Shown here in pieces: positions 6,590 through 12,815 of a DNA stretch of 15,854 nt (the stretch's first letter is position 1; each line of letters begins with the position of its first letter). The translations under genes were made by a program, and so were the position numbers. The DNA comes from JAVXNW01 sp036645575 (GTDB lineage: Bacteria > Bacillota > Clostridia > Christensenellales > Aristaeellaceae), in assembly GCA_036645575.1 (NCBI GenBank), contig JAVXNW010000058.1, positions 1 to 15,854 of the forward strand. Direction: 5' to 3'. The notes below the pieces were generated by a model, which saw nothing but the letters and a program-made list of their open reading frames with translations, was not told the DNA's origin and ran no database searches.

Positions 6590-7660
6590 ATGAAGAAACT
6601 GGTAAGCTTGCTGATCGCCCTGACATTGGTCCTTTCCTGTGTGGGTAGCCTAGCGGACACCGAAGTGAACGTGGACACCAAGACCGCAACGCAGAACCTG
6701 ACGTGGCAGTTTAAGCAGGATGCCTACAAGCTGTGCTGCTACTGGCCCGCGCCCGATGTGTTCTTTGACACCTACGTACTCCAAGGACTCAAGGCCTTTG
6801 AAAAGGATTATGGCCAGAGCGTCTATTACACGATCGGAACCGACTGGACGCAGGATATCGAAAACCAGATGGTCGAGGCGCTTGCGGCGCAGGGCTATAA
6901 CTTGTTCTACATCTTTGGCGCCGATACCTCGGGTGCAAACGGATTGTACGAGGAACTGTATGACGCGGGCTGCGAGGTGCTGAACTATGCGGGCCTAGTC
7001 GATGATCCGCAGAAGTCCGCGCTGACCTTCAGCTCCAATGTCTACACGCAGGCCTACAACTCGACGCTCAAGCTGATTGAGGAGATGGGCGGCAAGGGAC
7101 AGATCATTGACGTCCTTGAGAACTTGGGCGACGTGAATACGCTTAAGCGCCAGCAGGGCGTTGAAGCCGCCGTCGCGGAGCATCCGGAAGTCTCGGTTGT
7201 TCAGACCGTTGCGGACATCAAGACCGATGCCGAAGGCTTTGCCAAGGTGAGCGACGCGCTCGCGGCCAACCCCGACGTGGCGGGCATCATTGCAACCGGC
7301 GGGACGGCTTCTAAGGGCTTGGCCAGCGCCATGGCCGACTATTATGCGGTGTTCCCGGACGCAAAGCACATTGCGTGCGCGACGATGGACCAGTCGAGCG
7401 AAGTGATGAACGGCATCGCGGCAGGCTATGTCGACCACACGGTTTCCCAGAATGGATGGGGCATGGGCTATGTGTGCCCGATGGTGCTCATGTACTTGGC
7501 GGACGGCTGGGAGCCGCTCAACTGGGGCGAGCACATCGATACCGGCTATGTCTTTATCACCAAGGACAACATGGACACCTGGCAGACCGACATCGAGAAC
7601 CTCTCGATGGAGATCCTGGGCAAGATCGAGACCGAAATTCTGAAGGCGCCGGCAGCCTGA
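6590..7660 (+). CDS. Sugar ABC transporter substrate-binding protein (periplasmic-binding type 1)
   Basis: A secreted 356-residue binding protein, the solute receptor of the importer. It has an N-terminal signal (MKK plus a hydrophobic stretch to about residue 16) ending in VLSC, a lipobox-like site, so Cys17 may be lipidated; position -2 is Leu, which is less usual. The mature part begins like sugar-binding relatives, with an aromatic-rich YKLCCYWPAPDVFFDTYVLQGLKAF block. The middle holds a DTSGANGLYEELYDAG stretch and the C-terminal lobe a DVAGIIATGG block. AAGGAGG at 6575-6581, 8 nt from the ATG, predicts high expression. A strong hairpin follows the gene at 7689-7710. The fold is clear; the sugar is not readable from sequence, and D-lyxose is inferred from the isomerase downstream. 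Confidence 0.88.
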   Translation: MKKLVSLLIALTLVLSCVGSLADTEVNVDTKTATQNLTWQFKQDAYKLCCYWPAPDVFFDTYVLQGLKAFEKDYGQSVYYTIGTDWTQDIENQMVEALAAQGYNLFYIFGADTSGANGLYEELYDAGCEVLNYAGLVDDPQKSALTFSSNVYTQAYNSTLKLIEEMGGKGQIIDVLENLGDVNTLKRQQGVEAAVAEHPEVSVVQTVADIKTDAEGFAKVSDALAANPDVAGIIATGGTASKGLASAMADYYAVFPDAKHIACATMDQSSEVMNGIAAGYVDHTVSQNGWGMGYVCPMVLMYLADGWEPLNWGEHIDTGYVFITKDNMDTWQTDIENLSMEILGKIETEILKAPAA

Positions 7661-7688
7661 CCTAAGCGGTTACCAACATGTGCGGTGT

Positions 7689-7710
7689 GCCGGGCGAAGG
7701 TTCGCCCGGC
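7689..7710 (+). other. Intercistronic hairpin after the binding-protein gene
   Basis: GCCGGGCGAA (7689-7698) is the exact reverse complement of TTCGCCCGGC (7701-7710). No T-run follows, so it is not a typical terminator. In transport operons such stems often protect the mRNA of the binding protein and so raise its level over the membrane genes. Confidence 0.6.
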
Positions 7711-7761
7711 GCGCCGGAACAGCGACACGCGGGGATCACTGACGCAAGCGGAGGCGAACGT

Positions 7762-9276
7762 ATGCTGGAACTTAAAAATATATCCAAGAACTTTCAGGGC
7801 GTAAAGGCGCTGGAGGATGTGTCCGCCACGTTCCATGAAGGCGAGATTCACGCGATCCTTGGCGAGAATGGCGCGGGCAAGTCCACCCTTATGAAGATCA
7901 TCTGCGGCATATACCATCAGGATCAAGGTGCGGTCGTGCTGAACGGCCAAACGCTCGCCTTGCGCGACTTTGGCGACGCCGTGCGCCATCACATCTCCAT
8001 TGTCAACCAAGAGATCAATTTAATCCCGCTAAGCTCGATTGCCGAGAACATTGTGCTGGATAAAATGGATAAGTTTACGCACTTGGGAATTGTGAATTGG
8101 CCCAAGATCTACGAAACGGCCAAGATGTATATGGATAAGGTGGGCTTGGATTTCGACCCCAAGACGCCGGTCATTCACTTGAGCGCCGCACAGAAGCAAT
8201 TGATTCAGATTGCCAAGGCGCTCAGCACGAACGCGAAAGTGCTCATGCTGGATGAACCCACCTCAAGCCTCACGCAGTACGAGGCAAACCGCCTCTTTGA
8301 GATTCTGCGGGAACTCAAGCGCGCGGGTGTCATATTGATCTTTGTGTCGCACAAGCTGGAGGAGGTCATGGCGCTGTGCGACAAGGTCACGGTCCTGCGC
8401 GACGGCCGCCTGATTGGGACGGAGGACATGGGCCAGATGACCCGGCAAAAGATGATCAAGATGATGATTGGGCGGGAGTCCAACATCGAATATCGCGGCC
8501 GATTGGACGCGTCTGCCAACCCAATTGCCTTTGAGGCGAAGAACATTTGCTCCAAGCACTATGGCTTTAAGGACCTGAGCTTTTCGGTGCGCAAGGGCGA
8601 AATTCTCGGGTTTTACGGCTTGGTCGGTTCGGGTCGCAGCGAGTTTGTGCGAACCGTGCTCGGCATTGACAAGATGACCTCGGGCGAGGTTTTCTTAAAT
8701 GGGCGCCAGATCAAGACGCGCGACTTTTCGACAAGTCTTCACAAGTACGGCATCGGCTATATCACCGAAAACCGCAAGGAGGAAGGGCTGTTTCTGGACG
8801 ACACGGTCAAGATGAACGTGTGCATCAACTCGCTTCGACAGTTCTACCTGCACCCTGCGATCCGGCTGCTCGCACCGCGCCGCGAGATCAAAAACACCCA
8901 AAAATTTGTTGACAAATTGGAGATTAAGACCGCTTCCATCCTTGCCAAGGCAAGCAGCATGTCAGGCGGCAACCAGCAAAAGGTTTCGATCGCCAAGTGG
9001 CTTTCCGCAGGCTGTGAAGTGCTGGTCATCGACGAGCCCACGGTGGGCGTCGATATCGGCGCAAAGGAGTACATCCATCAACTGATCTGGGCGCTTGCCG
9101 CCAAGGAGAACAAGGCGGTCATACTGATCTCCTCCGACATGAACGAGATCATATCGCTTGCGCGCCGGATCCTCATTTTCAAGGAGAAGAAAATTGTTGC
9201 CGAGATGTCCGGGGAAGAGGCATTTGCCCGCCCGGGAAACGAAATCAGCGACGAGATTGCGCAGTCGTTTCTTTAA
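7762..9276 (+). CDS. Sugar ABC transporter ATP-binding protein (RbsA-like, two cassettes)
   Basis: A 504-residue cytosolic ATPase with two fused nucleotide-binding domains, the CUT2 hallmark. Cassette 1: Walker A GENGAGKST (34-42), signature LSAAQ (140-144), Walker B VLMLDEP (160-166), His in VSHK (197). Cassette 2: degenerate Walker A GLVGSGRSE (286-294), signature SGGNQ (401-405), Walker B VLVIDEP (420-426), and SSD in place of the switch His. One degenerate cassette is normal in this family. Start ATG 7762 has GGAGG (7750-7754) 7 nt upstream; the frame from 7678 runs through the intercistronic hairpin and is unlikely to be coding. The mutarotase gene follows 36 nt downstream. Confidence 0.95.
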   Translation: MLELKNISKNFQGVKALEDVSATFHEGEIHAILGENGAGKSTLMKIICGIYHQDQGAVVLNGQTLALRDFGDAVRHHISIVNQEINLIPLSSIAENIVLDKMDKFTHLGIVNWPKIYETAKMYMDKVGLDFDPKTPVIHLSAAQKQLIQIAKALSTNAKVLMLDEPTSSLTQYEANRLFEILRELKRAGVILIFVSHKLEEVMALCDKVTVLRDGRLIGTEDMGQMTRQKMIKMMIGRESNIEYRGRLDASANPIAFEAKNICSKHYGFKDLSFSVRKGEILGFYGLVGSGRSEFVRTVLGIDKMTSGEVFLNGRQIKTRDFSTSLHKYGIGYITENRKEEGLFLDDTVKMNVCINSLRQFYLHPAIRLLAPRREIKNTQKFVDKLEIKTASILAKASSMSGGNQQKVSIAKWLSAGCEVLVIDEPTVGVDIGAKEYIHQLIWALAAKENKAVILISSDMNEIISLARRILIFKEKKIVAEMSGEEAFARPGNEISDEIAQSFL

Positions 9277-9312
9277 ACGCACGGCAATGCCGATCGACGA
9301 GGAGGAAGGAAA

Positions 9313-9642
9313 ATGGCCGTTGTCAAAAGCGGTGTTGTCATTGGGGTAAAACCCGGAATGTTGGACGAGTACATCGCGCTGCACAAAAATCAACCGCCAG
9401 AAATCAGGGCGCTAATGAAGGCGCATGGCTTTAAAAAATGTGAGATTTTCGTGCATACCCTGCCAAACGGCGAGACGCTGCTGTTCCAGTACAACGAAGT
9501 CGAAGGCGATACTTCCGCGCTGTACGAAAATGAGGCATACCGCCAATGGCTGCGCATCACTGGGAATTGTCAAAAGCCTTGCGTGGGGCAGGAGTTTTGG
9601 TTGGAAATGGAGAATGTATATCGCTTATCGGAAGACAGATGA
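9313..9642 (+). CDS. RhaM-family sugar mutarotase
   Basis: A 109-residue cytosolic protein of the L-rhamnose mutarotase family (dimeric alpha/beta barrel), which interconverts alpha and beta anomers so that the next enzyme gets the right form. The catalytic Tyr and His of E. coli RhaM (Tyr18/His22) fit Y20 and H24, in the same Y-x3-H spacing. The C-terminal VGQEFWLEMENVYRL block matches the family end. GGAGG at 9301-9305 lies 7 nt from the ATG. No rhamnose isomerase, kinase or aldolase is near; the next gene is a D-lyxose isomerase, so the true sugar is probably D-lyxose or a related pyranose rather than L-rhamnose. Confidence 0.85.
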   Translation: MAVVKSGVVIGVKPGMLDEYIALHKNQPPEIRALMKAHGFKKCEIFVHTLPNGETLLFQYNEVEGDTSALYENEAYRQWLRITGNCQKPCVGQEFWLEMENVYRLSEDR

Positions 9643-9678
9643 GCAAGGGGCACCTTAAGCGGATGGAGGAAACAGACG

Positions 9679-10359
9679 ATGAAACGCTCTCAGATCAATG
9701 AATCCTTTGCGTGGGCCAAGGGGCTTGTGGAAAAACATGATATTCGCCTGCCGGATATGGCCTATTGGTCGATGGAAAACTGGAAGGCGCGGGCGGGGGA
9801 ATTGGATACCATCCGCGAGACCATGATGGGATGGGACATCACCGATTTCGGCGTGGGCGATTTTGACGCGGTCGGCGCGGTGCTCTACACCGTGCGCAAC
9901 GGTTCGGTCAAGCGCCCCGGCGTGGGCGTCCCGTACTGCGAAAAGTATATCCTGATGCGCGACGGGCAGCGCCTGCCCAAGCACTACCATGTCGCCAAGA
10001 CCGAGGACATCATCAACCGCGCGGCGGGCGTGCTCGCGGTCAAGCTCTTTGCGGTCGATCCCGCGACCGGCAAGGAGACGGGCGGCAAGGTGGCGGTGTA
10101 CCTGGACGGCCTGTTGAAGCAGTTTGATTCGGGCGAGGAGATACTGGTCTATCCCGGCAACAGCATCTCGCTTACGCCCTACATCGCGCATATCTTTGGC
10201 CCCAAGGCGGGCACGGGCGACCTGATCGTCGGCGAGGTCTCTAAGGTCAACGACGACGTGGCCGACAACTATTTCCTCGAGAAGACCGCGCGCTTTGCCG
10301 ATGTCGAGGAGGACTGCCCGGCACAGTGCCCGCTGTGCAACGAGTACGACAAGCTGTAA
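9679..10359 (+). CDS. D-lyxose isomerase (D-lyxose/D-mannose ketol-isomerase)
   Basis: A 226-residue cupin-fold, metal-dependent isomerase that converts D-lyxose to D-xylulose; family members also act on D-mannose, giving D-fructose. The metal ligands are visible as H102, H104 (KHYH), E109 (KTEDIINR) and H171 (YIAHIFG). Other family blocks are the MKRSQIN start, MGWDITDFGVGDFDAVG (50-66), a GEVSKVNDD motif (185-193) and the EEDCPAQCPLCNEY end (210-223). The length matches the E. coli O157/Bacillus enzymes (about 225 residues, from memory). GGAGG at 9665-9669 lies 9 nt from the ATG. Last gene of the operon; a xylulokinase or fructokinase would be needed next and is not in the window. Confidence 0.92.
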   Translation: MKRSQINESFAWAKGLVEKHDIRLPDMAYWSMENWKARAGELDTIRETMMGWDITDFGVGDFDAVGAVLYTVRNGSVKRPGVGVPYCEKYILMRDGQRLPKHYHVAKTEDIINRAAGVLAVKLFAVDPATGKETGGKVAVYLDGLLKQFDSGEEILVYPGNSISLTPYIAHIFGPKAGTGDLIVGEVSKVNDDVADNYFLEKTARFADVEEDCPAQCPLCNEYDKL

Positions 10360-10360
10360 C

Positions 10361-10403
10361 CCCGCCCGCAAAGGCGTCGGCAGGGCGCAGGGGCGCGGGC
10401 GGG
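10361..10403 (+). terminator. GC-rich hairpin right after the operon
   Basis: CCCGCCCGC (10361-10369) pairs with GCGGGCGGG (10395-10403), a 9-bp stem starting just after the isomerase stop codon. No T-run follows, so it may be a 3'-end stabiliser or a factor-assisted terminator. Confidence 0.45.
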
Positions 10404-10414
10404 CGAAGGTAAGT

Positions 10415-10459
10415 GCCCGCAAGGGCGATCCGGCAGGGCTGCGCGGGCGAGCGATTTTT
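10415..10459 (+). terminator. Possible intrinsic terminator of the sugar operon
   Basis: GCCCGC (10415-10420) pairs with GCGGGC (10443-10448), and TTTTT follows at 10455-10459. The stem is short and the T-run is 6 nt from it, so this is only moderately convincing. It lies upstream of the ffs promoter. Confidence 0.35.
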
Positions 10460-10505
10460 CGTTGGGGAATCCGACAAAAACCTAGGCGGCGGCGAAAAAT
10501 AGGGC

Positions 10506-10534
10506 TTGCGCTTGTGCGCGAAATATGCTATACT
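10506..10534 (+). promoter_or_regulatory. Promoter of the SRP RNA gene
   Basis: TTGCGC (10506-10511), a 17-bp spacer and TATACT (10529-10534) with an extended -10 TG at 10526-10527. Predicted start near 10541 agrees with the folded 5' end of the RNA. Confidence 0.7.
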
Positions 10535-10540
10535 AAACCT

Positions 10541-10675
10541 TGTTCATGCGGATGATGACGGTTTGGGTCCCGTGCGGCGTCATGCCGTGAAATTTGTCAG
10601 GGCCGGAAGGCAGCAGCAATAAGCGGAATTTGGCGTGCGCCGCGGGAATGCTCAGCCCGAGTCCGTATGGATTCT
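10541..10675 (+). ncRNA. ffs: Signal recognition particle RNA (4.5S type)
   Basis: The highly conserved SRP domain IV apical sequence is present at about 10596-10625: GTCAGG, then GCCGGAAGGCAGCAGC, then AATAAGC, which binds Ffh and guides nascent membrane proteins to the translocon. Flanking arms pair: AAATTT with GAATTT, CCGTGCGGCG with CGCCGCGGG, and at the ends CATGCGGA (10545-10552) with TCCGTATG (10662-10669), the last with one G-U. The RNA is therefore a single hairpin of about 135 nt without an Alu domain. The 5' end is taken from the promoter; the 3' end is approximate. Confidence 0.9.
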
Positions 10676-10689
10676 TTTCAAGCGATAGG

Positions 10690-10721
10690 GGGCGCTGTTT
10701 CATCGTGAGACAGCGTCCTTT
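10690..10721 (+). terminator. Terminator of the SRP RNA gene
   Basis: A 12-bp stem pairs 10690-10701 with 10707-10718 over a 5-nt loop (ATCGT), with a G-U pair or two, followed by a short TTT. A further hairpin, GCGTTTT (10738-10744) with AAAACGC (10751-10757), lies just beyond. Confidence 0.65.
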
Positions 10722-10772
10722 CGTATGCCCGCCAAGCGCGTTTTGCGCAAAAAACGCATGTGCCGATCAAAG

Positions 10773-10813
10773 AGGGGCTGTTGCAGATTGTACTTTTCTG
10801 CAACAGCCCCTTT
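10773..10813 (-). terminator. Terminator of the mgl operon
   Basis: A perfect 15-bp inverted repeat, 10773-10787 with 10797-10811, over a 9-nt loop. It begins 7 nt after the stop codon of the last minus-strand gene. T-rich bases flank it on both sides, so it can also stop transcripts coming from ffs. Confidence 0.8.
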
Positions 10814-10817
10814 GGGC

Positions 10818-11024
10818 TCATCCGCCGAGGATGATTCCGACGACCAGCGCCAGCACGATCAGCGAGACGACGACCAAGATGATCACGTTCATGGTCGTCA
10901 CCGAGACCTTGATCTTGCTGTACAGGTCCAGCTTCCACCGGTGAATGGTCTTGGGCCCCTTTTGCGCGCGTTCGACTTGTTCGCGCTGAGATTCCAATTC
11001 GCGCACATCGCGCAGGTCCTTCAT
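10818..11024 (-). CDS. Small single-pass membrane protein, coupled to mglC
   Basis: A 68-residue protein that I do not recognise. Residues 1-22 are highly charged and probably helical (KDLRDVRELESQREQVERAQ), 23-42 are basic, and 44-66 are a strongly hydrophobic segment (NVIILVVVSLIVLALVVGIIL) ending two residues before the C-terminus. This is a tail-anchored layout with the charged part predicted in the cytosol. Its ATG overlaps the mglC stop as TAATG, so translation is probably coupled; the independent ribosome-binding site is weak. It is followed 7 nt later by the operon terminator, which supports it as the real last gene. A role in assembling or tuning the transporter is only a guess. Confidence 0.75.
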   Translation of the reverse strand: MKDLRDVRELESQREQVERAQKGPKTIHRWKLDLYSKIKVSVTTMNVIILVVVSLIVLALVVGIILGG

Positions 11025-12775
11025 TACTTCTTGACCAGGTACTTGCGCACGTCGATCGCGACCGCCAGGATGATGATCAGGCCGCGAATGATGTATTGCA
11101 GGTACGGGTTGACGCCCAGGAATTGCAGCGAGTAGTTGATCGCCTGCAGGATGATCGCGCCGATCACCACGCCCTGAATCGTGCCGACGCCGCCCGAGAA
11201 CGACACGCCGCCGACCACGCACGCGCTGATGGCGTCCAGTTCGTAGTTAAGGCCGGTGTTCGCGCCGACCGAGGTGATGCGCGCGGCCTCGAGGAACGCC
11301 GAGATGCCGTACAGCACGCCCGCGATCAGGTAGACCAGCATGATGGTCTTGGCGACGTTGACGCCCGAGACCGCGGCGGCTTCTTCGTTGCCGCCCACCG
11401 CGAACATGTTCTTGCCGAGCTTTGTCTTGTTCCAGATCACCCACATGATCACCGCCAAGATCAGGAAGTAGATGACCACGTAGGGGATCTTGAACGCGCC
11501 CATATCGAAGCTGCCCGCCGCCGCGTTGAGGAACCCGCGGTCAAACGTCGAAAGCGCCTGCGCGGTGCCCGACGGCTGCGACTCGATGTAGATGCAGGTG
11601 GCGCCCTGCGCGATCAATTGCGTGCCCAGCGTCACGATGAACGCGTGCAGGTGCAACTTGGATACGCCAAAGCCGTTGATCAAGCTGAAGATGACCGCGA
11701 CCGTGATCGACACGAGCAGCGGCAAAATCAGCGGCAGCGGCGAAGTGATCTGCGGGAACATGCGCGAGGCATACGACGCGGACTGAACCAGCGACGCCGT
11801 CATGGCCGCCGACAAGCCCAGCACGCGGCCGATCGAAAGGTCGGTGCCGGCCAGCACGATCAGGCCCGCGCAGCCCAGCGCCAAGATGCCCTTGGTCGAG
11901 GCCTGCTTCAGGATGTTCAGGATGTTCGAAATGTCGAGGAAATTTGGCTTCATGATGCTGACCGCGACCAGAATCGCGCCCAGAATGATGTACAGCGCGT
12001 AGTTCAAAAGGAAGTTCATGACCTTTTGCGACGTGTCGCCTTCCGCGGCCACGTGCGTCTTGGCCTTGCCTCTTCCGGTCGAATCCATGGCGCGCAGCAG
12101 GAAATACGCCGCCGCGAGCACGATCAGGATGATGCCGGAGAACAGGAGCACCACCGAATTGGTGAACAGGAAGCCGGTAAAGCCGCCCTTGGTCAGGTTG
12201 GGCAGGCCCTCCTGCATGAGCGCAATCACTTGGCTGTCGGACGCAAGCGCCTGATACTGCGCCTCGTCTAAGCCGAGCTGAGAAGTGACCTGCGCCTTGA
12301 CCATCTGCTCGCGGGCAGGGCCCGCAAGCGCCTTGTCCTTGATGAGCGCCGCCGCCTCATCCTGGGTGAGTTTGGCCGGCGCCGCGTCCGTAGCCGGAGC
12401 CGCGTCCGTTGCCGGCGCTGCCGGCACGTAGTCGGTCGTGAGGTAGGTCGTAAACTTCGCGTCGTCCGAAGCGTCTGAGGCGGCCGCGTCATAGACGCTT
12501 CGCGCGTCAACGGCCGGGTTCACCGCGTCGGAAGGCAGCCCCAAGGTGCCGCTCAGGAAGCCCTTGAGCGCGTCAGGGCTCTGCCCGCGCGGTATTTCGG
12601 TGAGCAGCGTGGGGTCCAAGATAATGCCCATGGTGTCGGGCTTTTTGCAGCCGACCATCGCGGTCGTCGTGTCGTAGATGTTTTGTCCGTAGACGCCACC
12701 CGCCGACACCGCCAATCCGGCGACCAGTATGACGATGGCGATGATGCTGAGTATTGATTTCTTTTTGTTCTTCAT
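11024..12775 (-). CDS. mglC: Galactose/methyl-galactoside ABC permease with long N-terminal extension
   Basis: A 583-residue membrane permease. The C-terminal part from about residue 250 is a normal MglC/RbsC permease: MKPNFLDISNILNIL (275-289), GTDLSIGRVLG (310-320), FAVGGNEEAAAVSGVNV, and VVGGVSFSGGVGTIQG near the end. Ahead of it is an unusual region: a membrane segment at 7-29, an outer domain at about 31-195 with an Ala/Pro/Thr/Asp tract (APATDA twice, 119-130) and an Asp/Ala-rich stretch, then a second membrane segment at 206-227. E. coli MglC has about 336 residues. The start at ATG 12775 has GGGAG 8 nt upstream; the frame to 12865 runs into mglA. The gap to mglA is 40 nt, and its stop overlaps the small membrane protein. 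Confidence 0.9.
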   Translation of the reverse strand: MKNKKKSILSIIAIVILVAGLAVSAGGVYGQNIYDTTTAMVGCKKPDTMGIILDPTLLTEIPRGQSPDALKGFLSGTLGLPSDAVNPAVDARSVYDAAASDASDDAKFTTYLTTDYVPAAPATDAAPATDAAPAKLTQDEAAALIKDKALAGPAREQMVKAQVTSQLGLDEAQYQALASDSQVIALMQEGLPNLTKGGFTGFLFTNSVVLLFSGIILIVLAAAYFLLRAMDSTGRGKAKTHVAAEGDTSQKVMNFLLNYALYIILGAILVAVSIMKPNFLDISNILNILKQASTKGILALGCAGLIVLAGTDLSIGRVLGLSAAMTASLVQSASYASRMFPQITSPLPLILPLLVSITVAVIFSLINGFGVSKLHLHAFIVTLGTQLIAQGATCIYIESQPSGTAQALSTFDRGFLNAAAGSFDMGAFKIPYVVIYFLILAVIMWVIWNKTKLGKNMFAVGGNEEAAAVSGVNVAKTIMLVYLIAGVLYGISAFLEAARITSVGANTGLNYELDAISACVVGGVSFSGGVGTIQGVVIGAIILQAINYSLQFLGVNPYLQYIIRGLIIILAVAIDVRKYLVKK

Positions 12776-12815
12776 CCCAGTCTCTCCCTCTTTTCGAGCA
12801 AAATATCGCTGACGA

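Noticed and set aside
7662..7676. Catabolite-responsive-element-like sequence (TAAGCGGTTACC) after the binding-protein gene
   Set aside because: The conserved TG at the left side is missing and the place between two operon genes is not a usual control site.
9313..10359. Reading the operon as an L-rhamnose pathway because of the RhaM-type gene
   Set aside because: No rhamnose isomerase, rhamnulokinase or aldolase is present, and the isomerase has the metal ligands and end blocks of the D-lyxose isomerase family.
11096..12271. Plus-strand open frame of 391 codons opposite mglC
   Set aside because: Low-complexity Arg/Asp/His/Gln translation typical of an antisense frame in GC-rich DNA.
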